A DNA stretch of 64,000 nucleotides from Opitutia bacterium (GTDB taxonomy: Bacteria > Verrucomicrobiota > Verrucomicrobiia > Opitutales > Opitutaceae). Where the stretch lies: contig JACPPI010000011.1 of assembly GCA_016190985.1 (NCBI GenBank), positions 83,516 to 147,515 on the forward strand, written 5' to 3'. This document shows, in pieces, positions 34,600-42,891 of the stretch. Made by a program: the position numbers and the translations under genes. Positions within the stretch are counted from its first letter, which is position 1, and the number at the start of each line of letters is the position of its first letter. The notes under the pieces were generated by a model that did no database searches, was not told the origin of the DNA, and worked only from the letters and a program-made list of their open reading frames with translations.

Positions 34600-34637
34600 C
34601 CAACGCCAAGTTTCGCGCATTTTGGCGTTGGTTAATT
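34594..34637. repeat. Perfect 16-bp hairpin over the GT4 stop codon
   Basis: The 16-base arms at 34594-34609 and 34622-34637 are exact inverted copies around a 12-base loop; the core is TTAACCAACGCCAA. The TAA stop of the GT4 gene (34597-34599) lies in the left arm. No T-tract follows, so this may be an RNA-processing or transcript-end structure, or the left edge of the restriction-modification insert. Confidence 0.75.
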
Positions 34638-34765
34638 GGAATCCATTGGCCCGGAGATGGGGCAACACCACGCCGTGTGCCAATCACCCGTCGGCATGGT
34701 TTTCACCTGCCCCCGCCCGCTCCGCGCTTGCCGCTGGCCGCCATCCCCGTTCTGCTCCGACGCAA

Positions 34766-37700
34766 ATGGTCAAGGCCGTCGATCCCGCTGAAGCGCTGTC
34801 CCGCTACCTGAAAGAGGTCCAGAACGCCTTGCAGCGCGGGCGGGCGACCGAGCACACCTACCGCCCGTTTCTGGTCGGGCTCTTCAACAGCCTCGCCCCG
34901 GGCACCCTCACGACCAACGAGCCCAAGCGCTCCGCCGCCGGTGCTCCCGACTTTGTTGTCACGACCCTCAAGTTCGATTTCTCCATTGGCTATATCGAGG
35001 CCAAGGATCTCGGCCTCTCGCTCGACGACGCCCTCGCCACCGAGCAGCTCGCCCGCTACCGGCGGCACCTCCCCAATCTGCTGGTCACCGACTACCTGGA
35101 ATTCCGCTGGTTCGTCGGTGGTGAAAAGAACCCCCGGCTCACCGCCCGCCTCGCGCACGTCGGCTCCTCCGGCAAGCTCATCCCCGATGCCGGGGGCCAG
35201 GCGGCCTTTCTGGCCCTCGTCCGCGAGTTCGCCGCGCGCACCCCGGAGGGTATCAGCGCGCCCGAACCGCTCGCGGAGCGCATGGCGGCGCTCGCCCACC
35301 TGGTCCATGACCTCATCGTTGACGCCTTCCGCACCGGGCAGGCCTCGCCCCTGCTGCGCGACTGGCACCGCGCCTTCGAGCAGACCCTGCTGCCCGACCT
35401 CACCGAGGCGGACTTTGCCGACATGTTCGCGCAGACGCTCGCCTACGGGCTCTTCTCGGCCCGCATCATGGGCGGCGGCGTCAAGCACTTCGACCGCGCC
35501 TCCGCGCAGAAGCACATCCCCAAGACCAACCCCTTCCTGCGCGACTTCTTCTATCTCATCACCGGCCCCGGCCTCGACGACGAGCCGTTTGCGGGCTTCG
35601 TGGCCGACATCGTGCAGACCCTGTCGCTCACCGACGTCTACGCCCTGCTGGAAAACTTCGGCCGGCGCGGGACGCGCGACCCGATGCTGCACTTCTACGA
35701 GACTTTTCTCGGGGCCTACGACCCGAAGCTCCGCGAGCTGCGCGGCGTCTACTACACCCCCGAGCCCGTCGTCGGCTGGCTGGTGCGCTCGGTCGATGCC
35801 CTCCTGAAATCCCACTTCAGCCTCAAGGCCGGTCTCGAAGATGCGTCGCGCGACGCCCAAGGCCAGCACCGCGTGCTCGTGCTCGATCCCGCCACGGGCA
35901 CCGCGACCTTCCTCTATGCCGTCATCCGGTTCGTGCGCGGCCGCTTTCAGAAGCGCAACGACGCCGGCCAGTGGCCCGGCTATGTGCACCGCGACCTGCT
36001 GCCCCGGCTCTTCGGCTTCGAGCTGCTGATGGCGCCTTACGCCGTCGCCCACTTCAAGCTCGGCCTCGAGCTCGCCGCCCGCGACCTCGACGAGCTCTGG
36101 CGCGAGCAGTGGGCCTACGAGTTCCACCCCGGCGAGCGGCTCAACATTTTCCTCACCAACACGCTCGACGACGCCGGCCACAAATTCCAGCAGCTCCTCG
36201 GCCCCGCCGGGGCCATCAGCGCCGAGGCGCAGGCCGCCGCCGCCGTCAAATCCAAGCTCCCCGTGCTCGTCGTGATGGGCAACCCGCCCTACTCCGGCCA
36301 CTCCGCCAACCACGGCGAATGGATCTCCGGCCTGGTGCGCGACTACTACTTCGTGGACGGCAAGCCCCTCGGCGAGCGCAACTCCAAGTGGCTGCAGGAC
36401 GACTACGTGAAGTTCATCCGCTGGGCGCAATGGCGGCTGGACCAGACCGGCAGCGGCATCCTCGCCTTCGTCACCAACCACGGCTACCTCGACAATCCCA
36501 CTTTTCGCGGCATGCGCCAGCAGCTCATGCAGTCCTTCGACGAAATCTGGCTCGTCGACCTCCACGGCAACGCGAAGAGAAAGGAAACCGCGCCCGACGG
36601 CGGCGACGACAACAATGTCTTCGACATCCAGCAGGGTGTCGCCCTCGGCATCTTCGTGAAACTCCCGGTGGAATCCGGGACCAAGAAGCGCCCGGCGAAA
36701 GTCCGGCACGCCCATCTCTGGGGCAAGCGCGCCGACAAATACGCGTGGCTCGACGCGCACGACGTGACCGACACGAAATGGACTCCACTCAAGCCGCAGA
36801 GCCCGCACCACCTTTTCATTCCACAGGATCTTCGCCTTAAAGTGGAATTCGAAGCCGGATGGAAAATCACGGAGATGATGCCGGTGAACGTGCTCGGATT
36901 CCAAACCCACCGCGACGGCCTCGCGATCGCCGCCACGCGCGACGCGCTTTCGGATCGGTTAATCGAACTCCGCCAGGCAGTGGCGAGCGACGCCGAACTG
37001 GCCGGAAAATACGGCGCGTCCGACAGCGCGCATTGGAAGCTTGGGCGGGCGCGCGAAGCGCTCCGTGCCCTAACGCTCGACGGAGCCGAGCGCAAAATCC
37101 AAGAGGTATCCTATCGTCCGTTCGACAACCGCTGGTGCTTTTTCAGCGAGGAACTGGCGGATCGTCCGCGCCGCGAACTGAAACAGCACTTCGTCGGCCT
37201 GGACAATCTCGCTCTCAATTTCGTTCGGCAAACGAAGGCCGCCGCTTGGCGCCACGCCTTCGCCTCCGCACTGCCGACGCCCGCCGTCTTTCTCGAAATC
37301 AAAGACGGTTCCTCGGTATTTCCGCTCTATCTCTATCCCAACGGCAAGCGATTGGGCGAACTCATCGTCGAGGAGAGCGACGGTCCAACGCCAAACCTCG
37401 CGCCAAAATTCATCGGGGAGTTTTCCGCGAAGCTGGAGCTGAGGTTCATCCCGCTCGGGGCCGGTGACCGGAAGAAAACCTTCGGCCCCGAGGATGTGCT
37501 GCACTACGCCTACGCGATCTTCCATGCGCCGGGCTACCGCACCCGCTACGCCGAGTTTCTCCGCAGAGACTTCCCGCGCCTCCCGCTCACGGCGAACCTG
37601 AAGCTCTTCCGCCAGCTCTGCGGTTTCGGCAAGGACCTCGTCGATCTCCACCTGCTCCGCGCCACCGACAAACACACGGTCAGCTTTCCGGCCAAGGGCA

Positions 37701-37990
37701 CGGACACGGTCAATGAAGTCACCTACACCCCGCCGCAGGGCTCCGAGCCGGGCCGGGTGCGGATCAACGGCGAGCAGCATTTCGAGAACATCCCGCCCGA
37801 GGTCTGGGCGTTTCACGTCGGCGGCTACCAGGTCTGCGAGAGATGGCTCAAGGACCGCCGGGGACGGCAGCTCACCATCGACGAGCGCGCCACCTATCCG
37901 CGCATCGTCGGCGCGCTCGCCGAGACCCTCCGCCTCCAGGTGGAGATCGACGCGGCCATCGCCACCGCCGGCGGCTGGCCGCTCCAGTGA
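34766..37990 (+). CDS. Single-chain restriction-modification enzyme (Type IIG / ISP-like)
   Basis: A 1074-residue protein combining nuclease, methyltransferase and target recognition. The N-terminal part has a PD-(D/E)xK nuclease pattern: A-P-D-F near Asp62, then I-E-A-K near Glu78/Lys80. The gamma-type adenine methyltransferase has motif I L-D-P-A-T-G-T-A near residue 374 and motif IV N-P-P-Y at 506-509. The last 450 residues match the specificity region of Type ISP enzymes. No helicase domain is seen, unlike full ISP proteins, so it fits a Type IIG enzyme that methylates and cuts. The frame opens earlier at 34514, but that part overlaps the GT4 gene in another frame, so I start at ATG 34766. 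It is out of place in a glycan locus and probably arrived by transfer. Confidence 0.87.
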   Translation: MVKAVDPAEALSRYLKEVQNALQRGRATEHTYRPFLVGLFNSLAPGTLTTNEPKRSAAGAPDFVVTTLKFDFSIGYIEAKDLGLSLDDALATEQLARYRRHLPNLLVTDYLEFRWFVGGEKNPRLTARLAHVGSSGKLIPDAGGQAAFLALVREFAARTPEGISAPEPLAERMAALAHLVHDLIVDAFRTGQASPLLRDWHRAFEQTLLPDLTEADFADMFAQTLAYGLFSARIMGGGVKHFDRASAQKHIPKTNPFLRDFFYLITGPGLDDEPFAGFVADIVQTLSLTDVYALLENFGRRGTRDPMLHFYETFLGAYDPKLRELRGVYYTPEPVVGWLVRSVDALLKSHFSLKAGLEDASRDAQGQHRVLVLDPATGTATFLYAVIRFVRGRFQKRNDAGQWPGYVHRDLLPRLFGFELLMAPYAVAHFKLGLELAARDLDELWREQWAYEFHPGERLNIFLTNTLDDAGHKFQQLLGPAGAISAEAQAAAAVKSKLPVLVVMGNPPYSGHSANHGEWISGLVRDYYFVDGKPLGERNSKWLQDDYVKFIRWAQWRLDQTGSGILAFVTNHGYLDNPTFRGMRQQLMQSFDEIWLVDLHGNAKRKETAPDGGDDNNVFDIQQGVALGIFVKLPVESGTKKRPAKVRHAHLWGKRADKYAWLDAHDVTDTKWTPLKPQSPHHLFIPQDLRLKVEFEAGWKITEMMPVNVLGFQTHRDGLAIAATRDALSDRLIELRQAVASDAELAGKYGASDSAHWKLGRAREALRALTLDGAERKIQEVSYRPFDNRWCFFSEELADRPRRELKQHFVGLDNLALNFVRQTKAAAWRHAFASALPTPAVFLEIKDGSSVFPLYLYPNGKRLGELIVEESDGPTPNLAPKFIGEFSAKLELRFIPLGAGDRKKTFGPEDVLHYAYAIFHAPGYRTRYAEFLRRDFPRLPLTANLKLFRQLCGFGKDLVDLHLLRATDKHTVSFPAKGTDTVNEVTYTPPQGSEPGRVRINGEQHFENIPPEVWAFHVGGYQVCERWLKDRRGRQLTIDERATYPRIVGALAETLRLQVEIDAAIATAGGWPLQ

Positions 37991-38032
37991 GCACGTTGGA
38001 CAACCGGGCGCGGCTTGCCCTGATTTAGCACG

Positions 38033-40318
38033 ATGCCCGCCCACACTCCCTGGCAGTTTGAGGTCGAGGTCCGGCCCGCCGACTGGCGTTTTCCCGCCGG
38101 GGCGTCGTGGCTGGCGGGCTGGATCTTCGCCGGGCCGGACCGCTTCGTCACCGACCTGCGGGTGTGGATCGACGACCGGCCCTTTCTCGGCCTGCCGGGC
38201 CTGCCCAAGCCGGGGATGGATGAGAAATTCAATGGGCGGGCCGGGCCGCCCTATTCCGGCTTCGTGCTGCTGGTCACCCCTCACCGCGGCGCGACCCGGC
38301 TGCGGCTCGAGGTCCGCGATTCCGCGGGTCGCTGGACGGAGCTGCTGCGCACGGCCATCACCGTTGCGCCCGAGGCGCCGGAACAACCGCCGGCCGGGCC
38401 ACTGGCCTCTCGCCTGGCCGAACTGGTGCCGGCCCTGCTCCGGCTGCATGCGGCGCATCCCGACCGGCCGCTCGCGGGCCTCGCCGACGAAGTCGTGTCC
38501 GCCGCCCTGGCCGTGCCTTTGAATTCCCTGCCCAACCCGCCGTTTCACGGCGCGCTGGAGGAACCTACCGCCACCGGCCGCGTGCGCTACGGCCGGCTCG
38601 CCGTCACCGGCTGGCTCGCCCATCGCACCGCCAAAATCAGGCGTCTCACCGCCATCGCCGACGCCGTGCAGGAATCCACCCTGCTGCACGGCCTGTCGCG
38701 CACCGACGTCGGCTCGGTCTTCGGCGACCTTCCTAAATACGCGCAATTCATCGGCCAGGCGGACCTGCCGGCCAGCGAGGGCGGCCCGGTGCTGCTCAAG
38801 GTTTTCGCGGAGCTGGACAACGGGGAAAAGCACCTCGCCTTCGCCCAGCGATTCATGCCGCAGATCCTCGCCGGCGCGGAGAGTCCGTTGCCGCCCTATT
38901 CCCGGCTGACCCTCGCCCGCACGCTCTGGGCGCTGCGTAGCGCGGCCGGGCGGCACGGCCTCGCCACCGGTCCGGCCGGGCAATTTTTCGCCGCGGCCCG
39001 GGCCGCCGGGGCGGCCTACGAGGCCGAGGCGCCGAGGCCCGCCCGCCGGATCACCGCGCCGGGGACTTCACAACCCTTCAAGCCCGCGCCGCTGCGCATT
39101 TTGGTCGCGACGCACAACCTGAACTTCGAGGGCGCCCCGCGGCTGGTCCTCGAGTTGTCGCGCTATCTGGGCCGCACGCCGGGCAGCAGCATCCGCGTGA
39201 TCTCGCCGCAGGAAGGCCCGCTGCGCCGCGCGTTTGAGGAGGCGGGGATGTCCGTCGGGATTGTCGATGTCTCAAAGGCTCTCGCCGCGTCCTCTGCGGA
39301 GAAATTCAACTCCGCGCTGGATTCAGCTGTGGGAGCGAGCTCGCTCGCGACCGCACCGCAGCCGAGTCGCGAGCAAGCTCGCTCCCACAGTTTGATCAAC
39401 TGGAACGAAACCGACCTCGTCGTGGCCAACACGATGGTCTGTTTCTGGGCCGTCCACGCGGCCCGGCGCGCCGGCAAGCCCGCCGTGCTCTACGTCCACG
39501 AGAGCGCCCCCGTCCGCCGTTTCTTCGGCGACCTCCTGCCGCCCGCGCTGTTCCACCTCGTGGAGGACGCCTTCCGGGACGCGACGCGCGTCGTCTTCAC
39601 GGCCGAGGCCTCGCGCGGCGTGTTCGACCGGCTGGGCGACGGCGGCAACTTCCGCGTGCTGCCGAGCTGGCTGGACCGCGCGGCGATCGACCGCTTTGCC
39701 GCCGCGCACGGGAAGGCCGCGCTCCGCGCCAAGCACGGGATCGACCCCGCCGCCATCGTGCTGCTCAATCTCGGCACGGTGTGCGAGCGCAAGGGCCAGC
39801 ACAATTTCATCCGCGCCGCCGAGCTGCTGGCGCCGGAACTGCGGGCCGCGCCGGCGGGTCGGCGGGCCGAGTTCGTGATGGTCGGCGCGCGGGAGGACGG
39901 CTTCCTTGCGCTCCTGCGGCAGCAGGTGGCGGACGCCGGCCTGCCCAACGTGCGGTTCGTGCCGGAGACGCGCGAGAACTTCGACTGGCTCCGGCTGGCC
40001 GACCTCCTCGTGTGCACGAGTTTTGAGGAATCCTCGCCGCGCGTGCTGCTCGAGGCCGCCCTGTTCGGCCTCCCCATCGTGACCACGAACGTGAACGGCA
40101 TCCCCGAGATCGTGACCGCGGACGAGGCCTGGCTGGTGCCGCCGGGCGACCCGCTCCGGCTCGCCGGCGCGATCCGCGAGGCGCTCGCCGCCCACCGGGC
40201 CGGCGACACCCGCCGCGCCGACCGGGCCCGCGCGACGGTGGCGGCCCGTTTCGACGAGACCGTTTCCCTGCCGCAGCATCTCGCCCTCGCCAACGAGGCC
40301 GCCGCCCGCTTACCGTGA
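38033..40318 (+). CDS. GT4 glycosyltransferase with two module N copies and an in-frame repeat insertion
   Basis: A 761-residue protein. Module N copies lie at about residues 15-115 (L-A-G-W-I-F ... G-L-P-K-P-G) and 185-285. The GT4 domain begins near residue 354 (I-L-V-A-T-H-N-L-N-F-E-G-A-P) and has E-R-K-G-Q-H and the F-E-E-S-S-P-R-V-L-L-E-A acidic pair. Residues about 433-452 (V-G-A-S-S-L-A-T-A ... R-E-Q-A-R-S-H) are encoded by a palindromic repeat and are absent from the relatives at 28258 and 32344. They lie on a surface loop before W-N-E-T-D-L-V. The gene next to it is a tandem paralogue starting 3 bp after this stop. Confidence 0.88.
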   Translation: MPAHTPWQFEVEVRPADWRFPAGASWLAGWIFAGPDRFVTDLRVWIDDRPFLGLPGLPKPGMDEKFNGRAGPPYSGFVLLVTPHRGATRLRLEVRDSAGRWTELLRTAITVAPEAPEQPPAGPLASRLAELVPALLRLHAAHPDRPLAGLADEVVSAALAVPLNSLPNPPFHGALEEPTATGRVRYGRLAVTGWLAHRTAKIRRLTAIADAVQESTLLHGLSRTDVGSVFGDLPKYAQFIGQADLPASEGGPVLLKVFAELDNGEKHLAFAQRFMPQILAGAESPLPPYSRLTLARTLWALRSAAGRHGLATGPAGQFFAAARAAGAAYEAEAPRPARRITAPGTSQPFKPAPLRILVATHNLNFEGAPRLVLELSRYLGRTPGSSIRVISPQEGPLRRAFEEAGMSVGIVDVSKALAASSAEKFNSALDSAVGASSLATAPQPSREQARSHSLINWNETDLVVANTMVCFWAVHAARRAGKPAVLYVHESAPVRRFFGDLLPPALFHLVEDAFRDATRVVFTAEASRGVFDRLGDGGNFRVLPSWLDRAAIDRFAAAHGKAALRAKHGIDPAAIVLLNLGTVCERKGQHNFIRAAELLAPELRAAPAGRRAEFVMVGAREDGFLALLRQQVADAGLPNVRFVPETRENFDWLRLADLLVCTSFEESSPRVLLEAALFGLPIVTTNVNGIPEIVTADEAWLVPPGDPLRLAGAIREALAAHRAGDTRRADRARATVAARFDETVSLPQHLALANEAAARLP
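39329..39388. repeat. REP-like palindrome within a GT4 gene (copy 1)
   Basis: Arms 39329-39351 and 39366-39388, each 23 bases, are inverted copies with one mismatch around a 14-base loop. The arm starts GTGGGAGCGAGCTCGCTC. The form (GTGGGAGC ... GCTCCCAC) resembles REP elements known from Pseudomonas and other genera. The 60 bp are read as 20 residues without a stop. Confidence 0.82.
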
Positions 40319-40321
40319 CCC

Positions 40322-42619
40322 ATGCCTGAATCCGCCGGCTGGCAGTTCGCAGTCGAGATCCATCCGCCCGACTGGTCTTTCCCTGCGGGGAAAACCTGGG
40401 TCGGCGGCTGGATCTATGCCGGCCGGGAACGCCTCGTCACCGACCTGCGCGCCTGGGTGGACGGCCGGCCCTTCCTCGGGCTGCACGGCCTGCCCAAGCC
40501 GGATCTGGATGCCAAGCTCCTCGGCCGGCCCGGCCCGCCCTACGCCGGCTTCGTGCTCCTGCTCAAGCCCCATCGCGGCGCCTCCCTGCTGCGATTGGAG
40601 GCCCGCGATCCCGCCGGCAACTGGACGGAGTTTTTCCGGCAACCGATCACGGTCGCCGCCGACGCCGCGCCCTGCCCCGCCCCGCCTCCGCTGGCCGACC
40701 GGCTCGTCGCGCTGATGCCCCCGCTCCTGCGCCGCCGCACCCAGCAGCCGCACGCGCCGTGGGCCGCTCTCGCCGACGAGATTGTGTCGGCGGAGCTGGC
40801 CGAGCGCCTCGACTCGCTGCCCGTCCCGCCCTTTTTCGGCGCGCTCGAGGAACCGCGCTCCACGACCGGCTGGCTGCGCTACGGCCGCATGTCCGTCACC
40901 GGCTGGCTCACGCACCGCACCGCGAAGATCCGGCGCATCACCGCCCTGGCCGACGCGGTGCAGGAGTCGCCGCTCCTGCTCGGCCTGCTGCGGCCCGACA
41001 TCGCCGACATCTTCACCGACCTGCCCGGCAAGGAGCATTCGCAGTTCAGCGGCCACGTGGACCTGCCGGCCAACCAGAGCGCCCCGGCCCTGCTCAAGGT
41101 TTTCGCCGAGCTGGACAACGGGGAGAAGCACCTCGCCTTCGCCCGGCGCTTTACGCCCTGCGTGATCGCCGGCGCCGACACGCCGCTGCCGACGCTCTCG
41201 CGCGTGACCTTCGCGAAGGCGCTCTGGGCGCTGCGGGCCTCGGCCCGGCGTCACGGCCTGCCGACCTGGGACGGCGCCAAGCTCATGGCCGCCGCCAAGG
41301 AAGCCTGGTCCGCCTACCGCGCCGAGGCGCCGGCCCCGGTGCGACCGCACCGGCCGGTGGCAGTCACCGCCAGCGCACCGGCCGACAACTCGCCGCTGCG
41401 CGTGCTGGTCGCGACGCACAACCTGAACTTCGAGGGCGCACCGTGGTTCATCTTCGAGCTTGCGCGCTATCTCGGCCGTCAGTCGGGGATCAGCGTGTGC
41501 GTGATCTCGCCGCAGGAGGGCCCGATGCGCCGGGTCTTTGAGGAGGCAGGCATGCCGGTCGAGGTCGTGGACCTCACAAAGGCCTTTGCCGCCGCCTCGC
41601 CCGCGGAATTGTCCGCTGCGCTGAATCTGACTGTGGGAGCGAGCTCGCTCGCGACAGCGCAGTCCCCCGGTCGCGAGCAAGCTCGCTCCCACAATGCGAT
41701 CAACTGGAACGAAACCGATCTCGTCGTCGCCAACACCATGGTCTCGTTCTGGGCCGTGCAGCTCGCCCGGGCCGCGCAGAAGCCCGCGCTGCTCTACGTG
41801 CACGAGAGCACGGCCGTCCGCCGCTTCTTCGCGCCGATCCTGCCGCCCGCGCTGTTTCCGCTGGTGGAGGAAGCCTTCCGCGCCGCCACCCGCGTCGTGT
41901 TCACGGCGGACTCCTCCCGCACGGTCTTCGAATACCTCAACGACCGCGGCAATTTCCGCCTGCTGCCGAGCTGGGTGGACGTGGCGCGGATCGACGCCTT
42001 CGCCGCCGCGCACGACCAGGCCGCCCTCCGCCGCAAGCACGGGCTCGACCCCGAGGCCGTGCTGCTCGTCAACATCGGCTCCATCTGCGAGCGCAAGGGC
42101 CAGCACATCTACCTCCGCGCGGCCGAGCTGCTGCGCGAGGAGCTGCGCCACACCTATCCCGGCAAAAAAATCCAGTGGTTCATGGTCGGCGCCCGGCCGG
42201 GCCTCTACCTCGACTCGCTGAAGCAGGAGGCGGAACTGCACGGCCTCGACAACGTCGTGTTCCTGCCGGAGACCGGCGAGATCCACGACTTCTACCGCCT
42301 GGCCGACATTTTTGTCTGCACGAGCTTCGAGGAATCCTTCCCGCGCGTCCTGCTCGAATCGGCCGCGTTCCGGCTCCCGATCGTGAGCACCAACGTCAAC
42401 GGCATCGCCGAGATGCTCGCGCCCGACGAGGCCTGGCTGGTGCCGCCCGGCGACCGCTACCAGCTGGCCGAGGCGGTGAAGTCGGCGCTCGCCGCGCACT
42501 TCGCCGGCGACACCACCCGCGCCGACCGGGCCCGCGCGGCGGTCGTGCGCCGCTTCCACGAGGCCAATTCCCTGCCGCTGCACCTCGCGCTCGCCCGCGA
42601 GGCGGCGCGGCTAGGCTGA
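40322..42619 (+). CDS. GT4 glycosyltransferase with two module N copies and an in-frame repeat insertion (tandem paralogue)
   Basis: A 765-residue paralogue of the preceding gene, alike over its whole length. Module N copies lie at about residues 15-115 (V-G-G-W-I-Y ... G-L-P-K-P-D) and 190-290. The GT4 domain starts near residue 359 and keeps E-R-K-G-Q-H-I-Y and T-S-F-E-E-S-F-P-R-V-L-L-E. The same palindrome-coded loop sits at residues about 438-457. The pair most likely arose by tandem duplication and now adds different sugars, or the same sugar twice. It is followed by a structured gene-free stretch. Confidence 0.88.
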   Translation: MPESAGWQFAVEIHPPDWSFPAGKTWVGGWIYAGRERLVTDLRAWVDGRPFLGLHGLPKPDLDAKLLGRPGPPYAGFVLLLKPHRGASLLRLEARDPAGNWTEFFRQPITVAADAAPCPAPPPLADRLVALMPPLLRRRTQQPHAPWAALADEIVSAELAERLDSLPVPPFFGALEEPRSTTGWLRYGRMSVTGWLTHRTAKIRRITALADAVQESPLLLGLLRPDIADIFTDLPGKEHSQFSGHVDLPANQSAPALLKVFAELDNGEKHLAFARRFTPCVIAGADTPLPTLSRVTFAKALWALRASARRHGLPTWDGAKLMAAAKEAWSAYRAEAPAPVRPHRPVAVTASAPADNSPLRVLVATHNLNFEGAPWFIFELARYLGRQSGISVCVISPQEGPMRRVFEEAGMPVEVVDLTKAFAAASPAELSAALNLTVGASSLATAQSPGREQARSHNAINWNETDLVVANTMVSFWAVQLARAAQKPALLYVHESTAVRRFFAPILPPALFPLVEEAFRAATRVVFTADSSRTVFEYLNDRGNFRLLPSWVDVARIDAFAAAHDQAALRRKHGLDPEAVLLVNIGSICERKGQHIYLRAAELLREELRHTYPGKKIQWFMVGARPGLYLDSLKQEAELHGLDNVVFLPETGEIHDFYRLADIFVCTSFEESFPRVLLESAAFRLPIVSTNVNGIAEMLAPDEAWLVPPGDRYQLAEAVKSALAAHFAGDTTRADRARAAVVRRFHEANSLPLHLALAREAARLG
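41633..41692. repeat. REP-like palindrome within a GT4 gene (copy 2)
   Basis: Arms 41633-41655 and 41670-41692 have the same sequence as in copy 1, with a loop of the same length (14 bases) but different sequence. It lies at the matching place in the paralogous gene and is also in frame. Confidence 0.82.
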
Positions 42620-42891
42620 GTTTTTTTGACCACTAATGGGATTCATCAAGGGATGAATCCTACGGGGTCAGTGGCGACTGATCGTCGCCACGAGCCTTTC
42701 CGGGGGCCTGCTAATCGCAGGCTTGGTTATCCGGTCTGCGATCAGCAGACCCCAAATCCTTTTCCGGAGCCGATCAGGCGGAGGGGTGATCCAAAGTTTC
42801 GCCCTTTGGCGCAACCAATAGTGGTCACTAAACCCAGTGTCGCGGGGCTTGCGCCCCGGCCGGCCGTCCGCCTTAGTTCATCGCTCCAGCC
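42620..42891. other. Gene-free stretch holding a hairpin-array element
   Basis: A 272-bp gap between two glycosyltransferase genes with no credible ORF. Most of it is the inverted-repeat-bounded hairpin array at 42627-42827. The rest has a T7 run directly after the upstream gene and a further small hairpin (CGGGGC/GCCCCG) at 42843-42858, before the GTG start at 42892. Confidence 0.6.
42627..42827. repeat. Inverted-repeat-bounded array of short hairpins, MITE-like
   Basis: The ends are 13-base inverted repeats with one mismatch (TGACCACTAATGG at 42627 and CCAATAGTGGTCA ending 42827). Between them lie hairpins at 42639-42660 (9-bp stem), 42671-42691 (8 bp), 42706-42722 (6 bp), 42734-42750 (6 bp), 42769-42779 (only 3 bp) and 42791-42809 (6 bp). 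Their centres are about 30 bp apart. The middle four have 5-base loops (TGATC, TAATC, GATCA, GATCA). No target-site duplication is clear. Confidence 0.65.

Noticed and set aside
34514..34765. N-terminal extension of the restriction-modification enzyme
   Set aside because: It overlaps the end of the GT4 gene and the strong hairpin in another frame and has no nuclease-like residues; the domain begins after ATG 34766.
42627..42827. The 30-bp-spaced hairpins as a CRISPR array
   Set aside because: The hairpins differ in stem sequence; there are no identical direct repeats with unique spacers and no cas genes.
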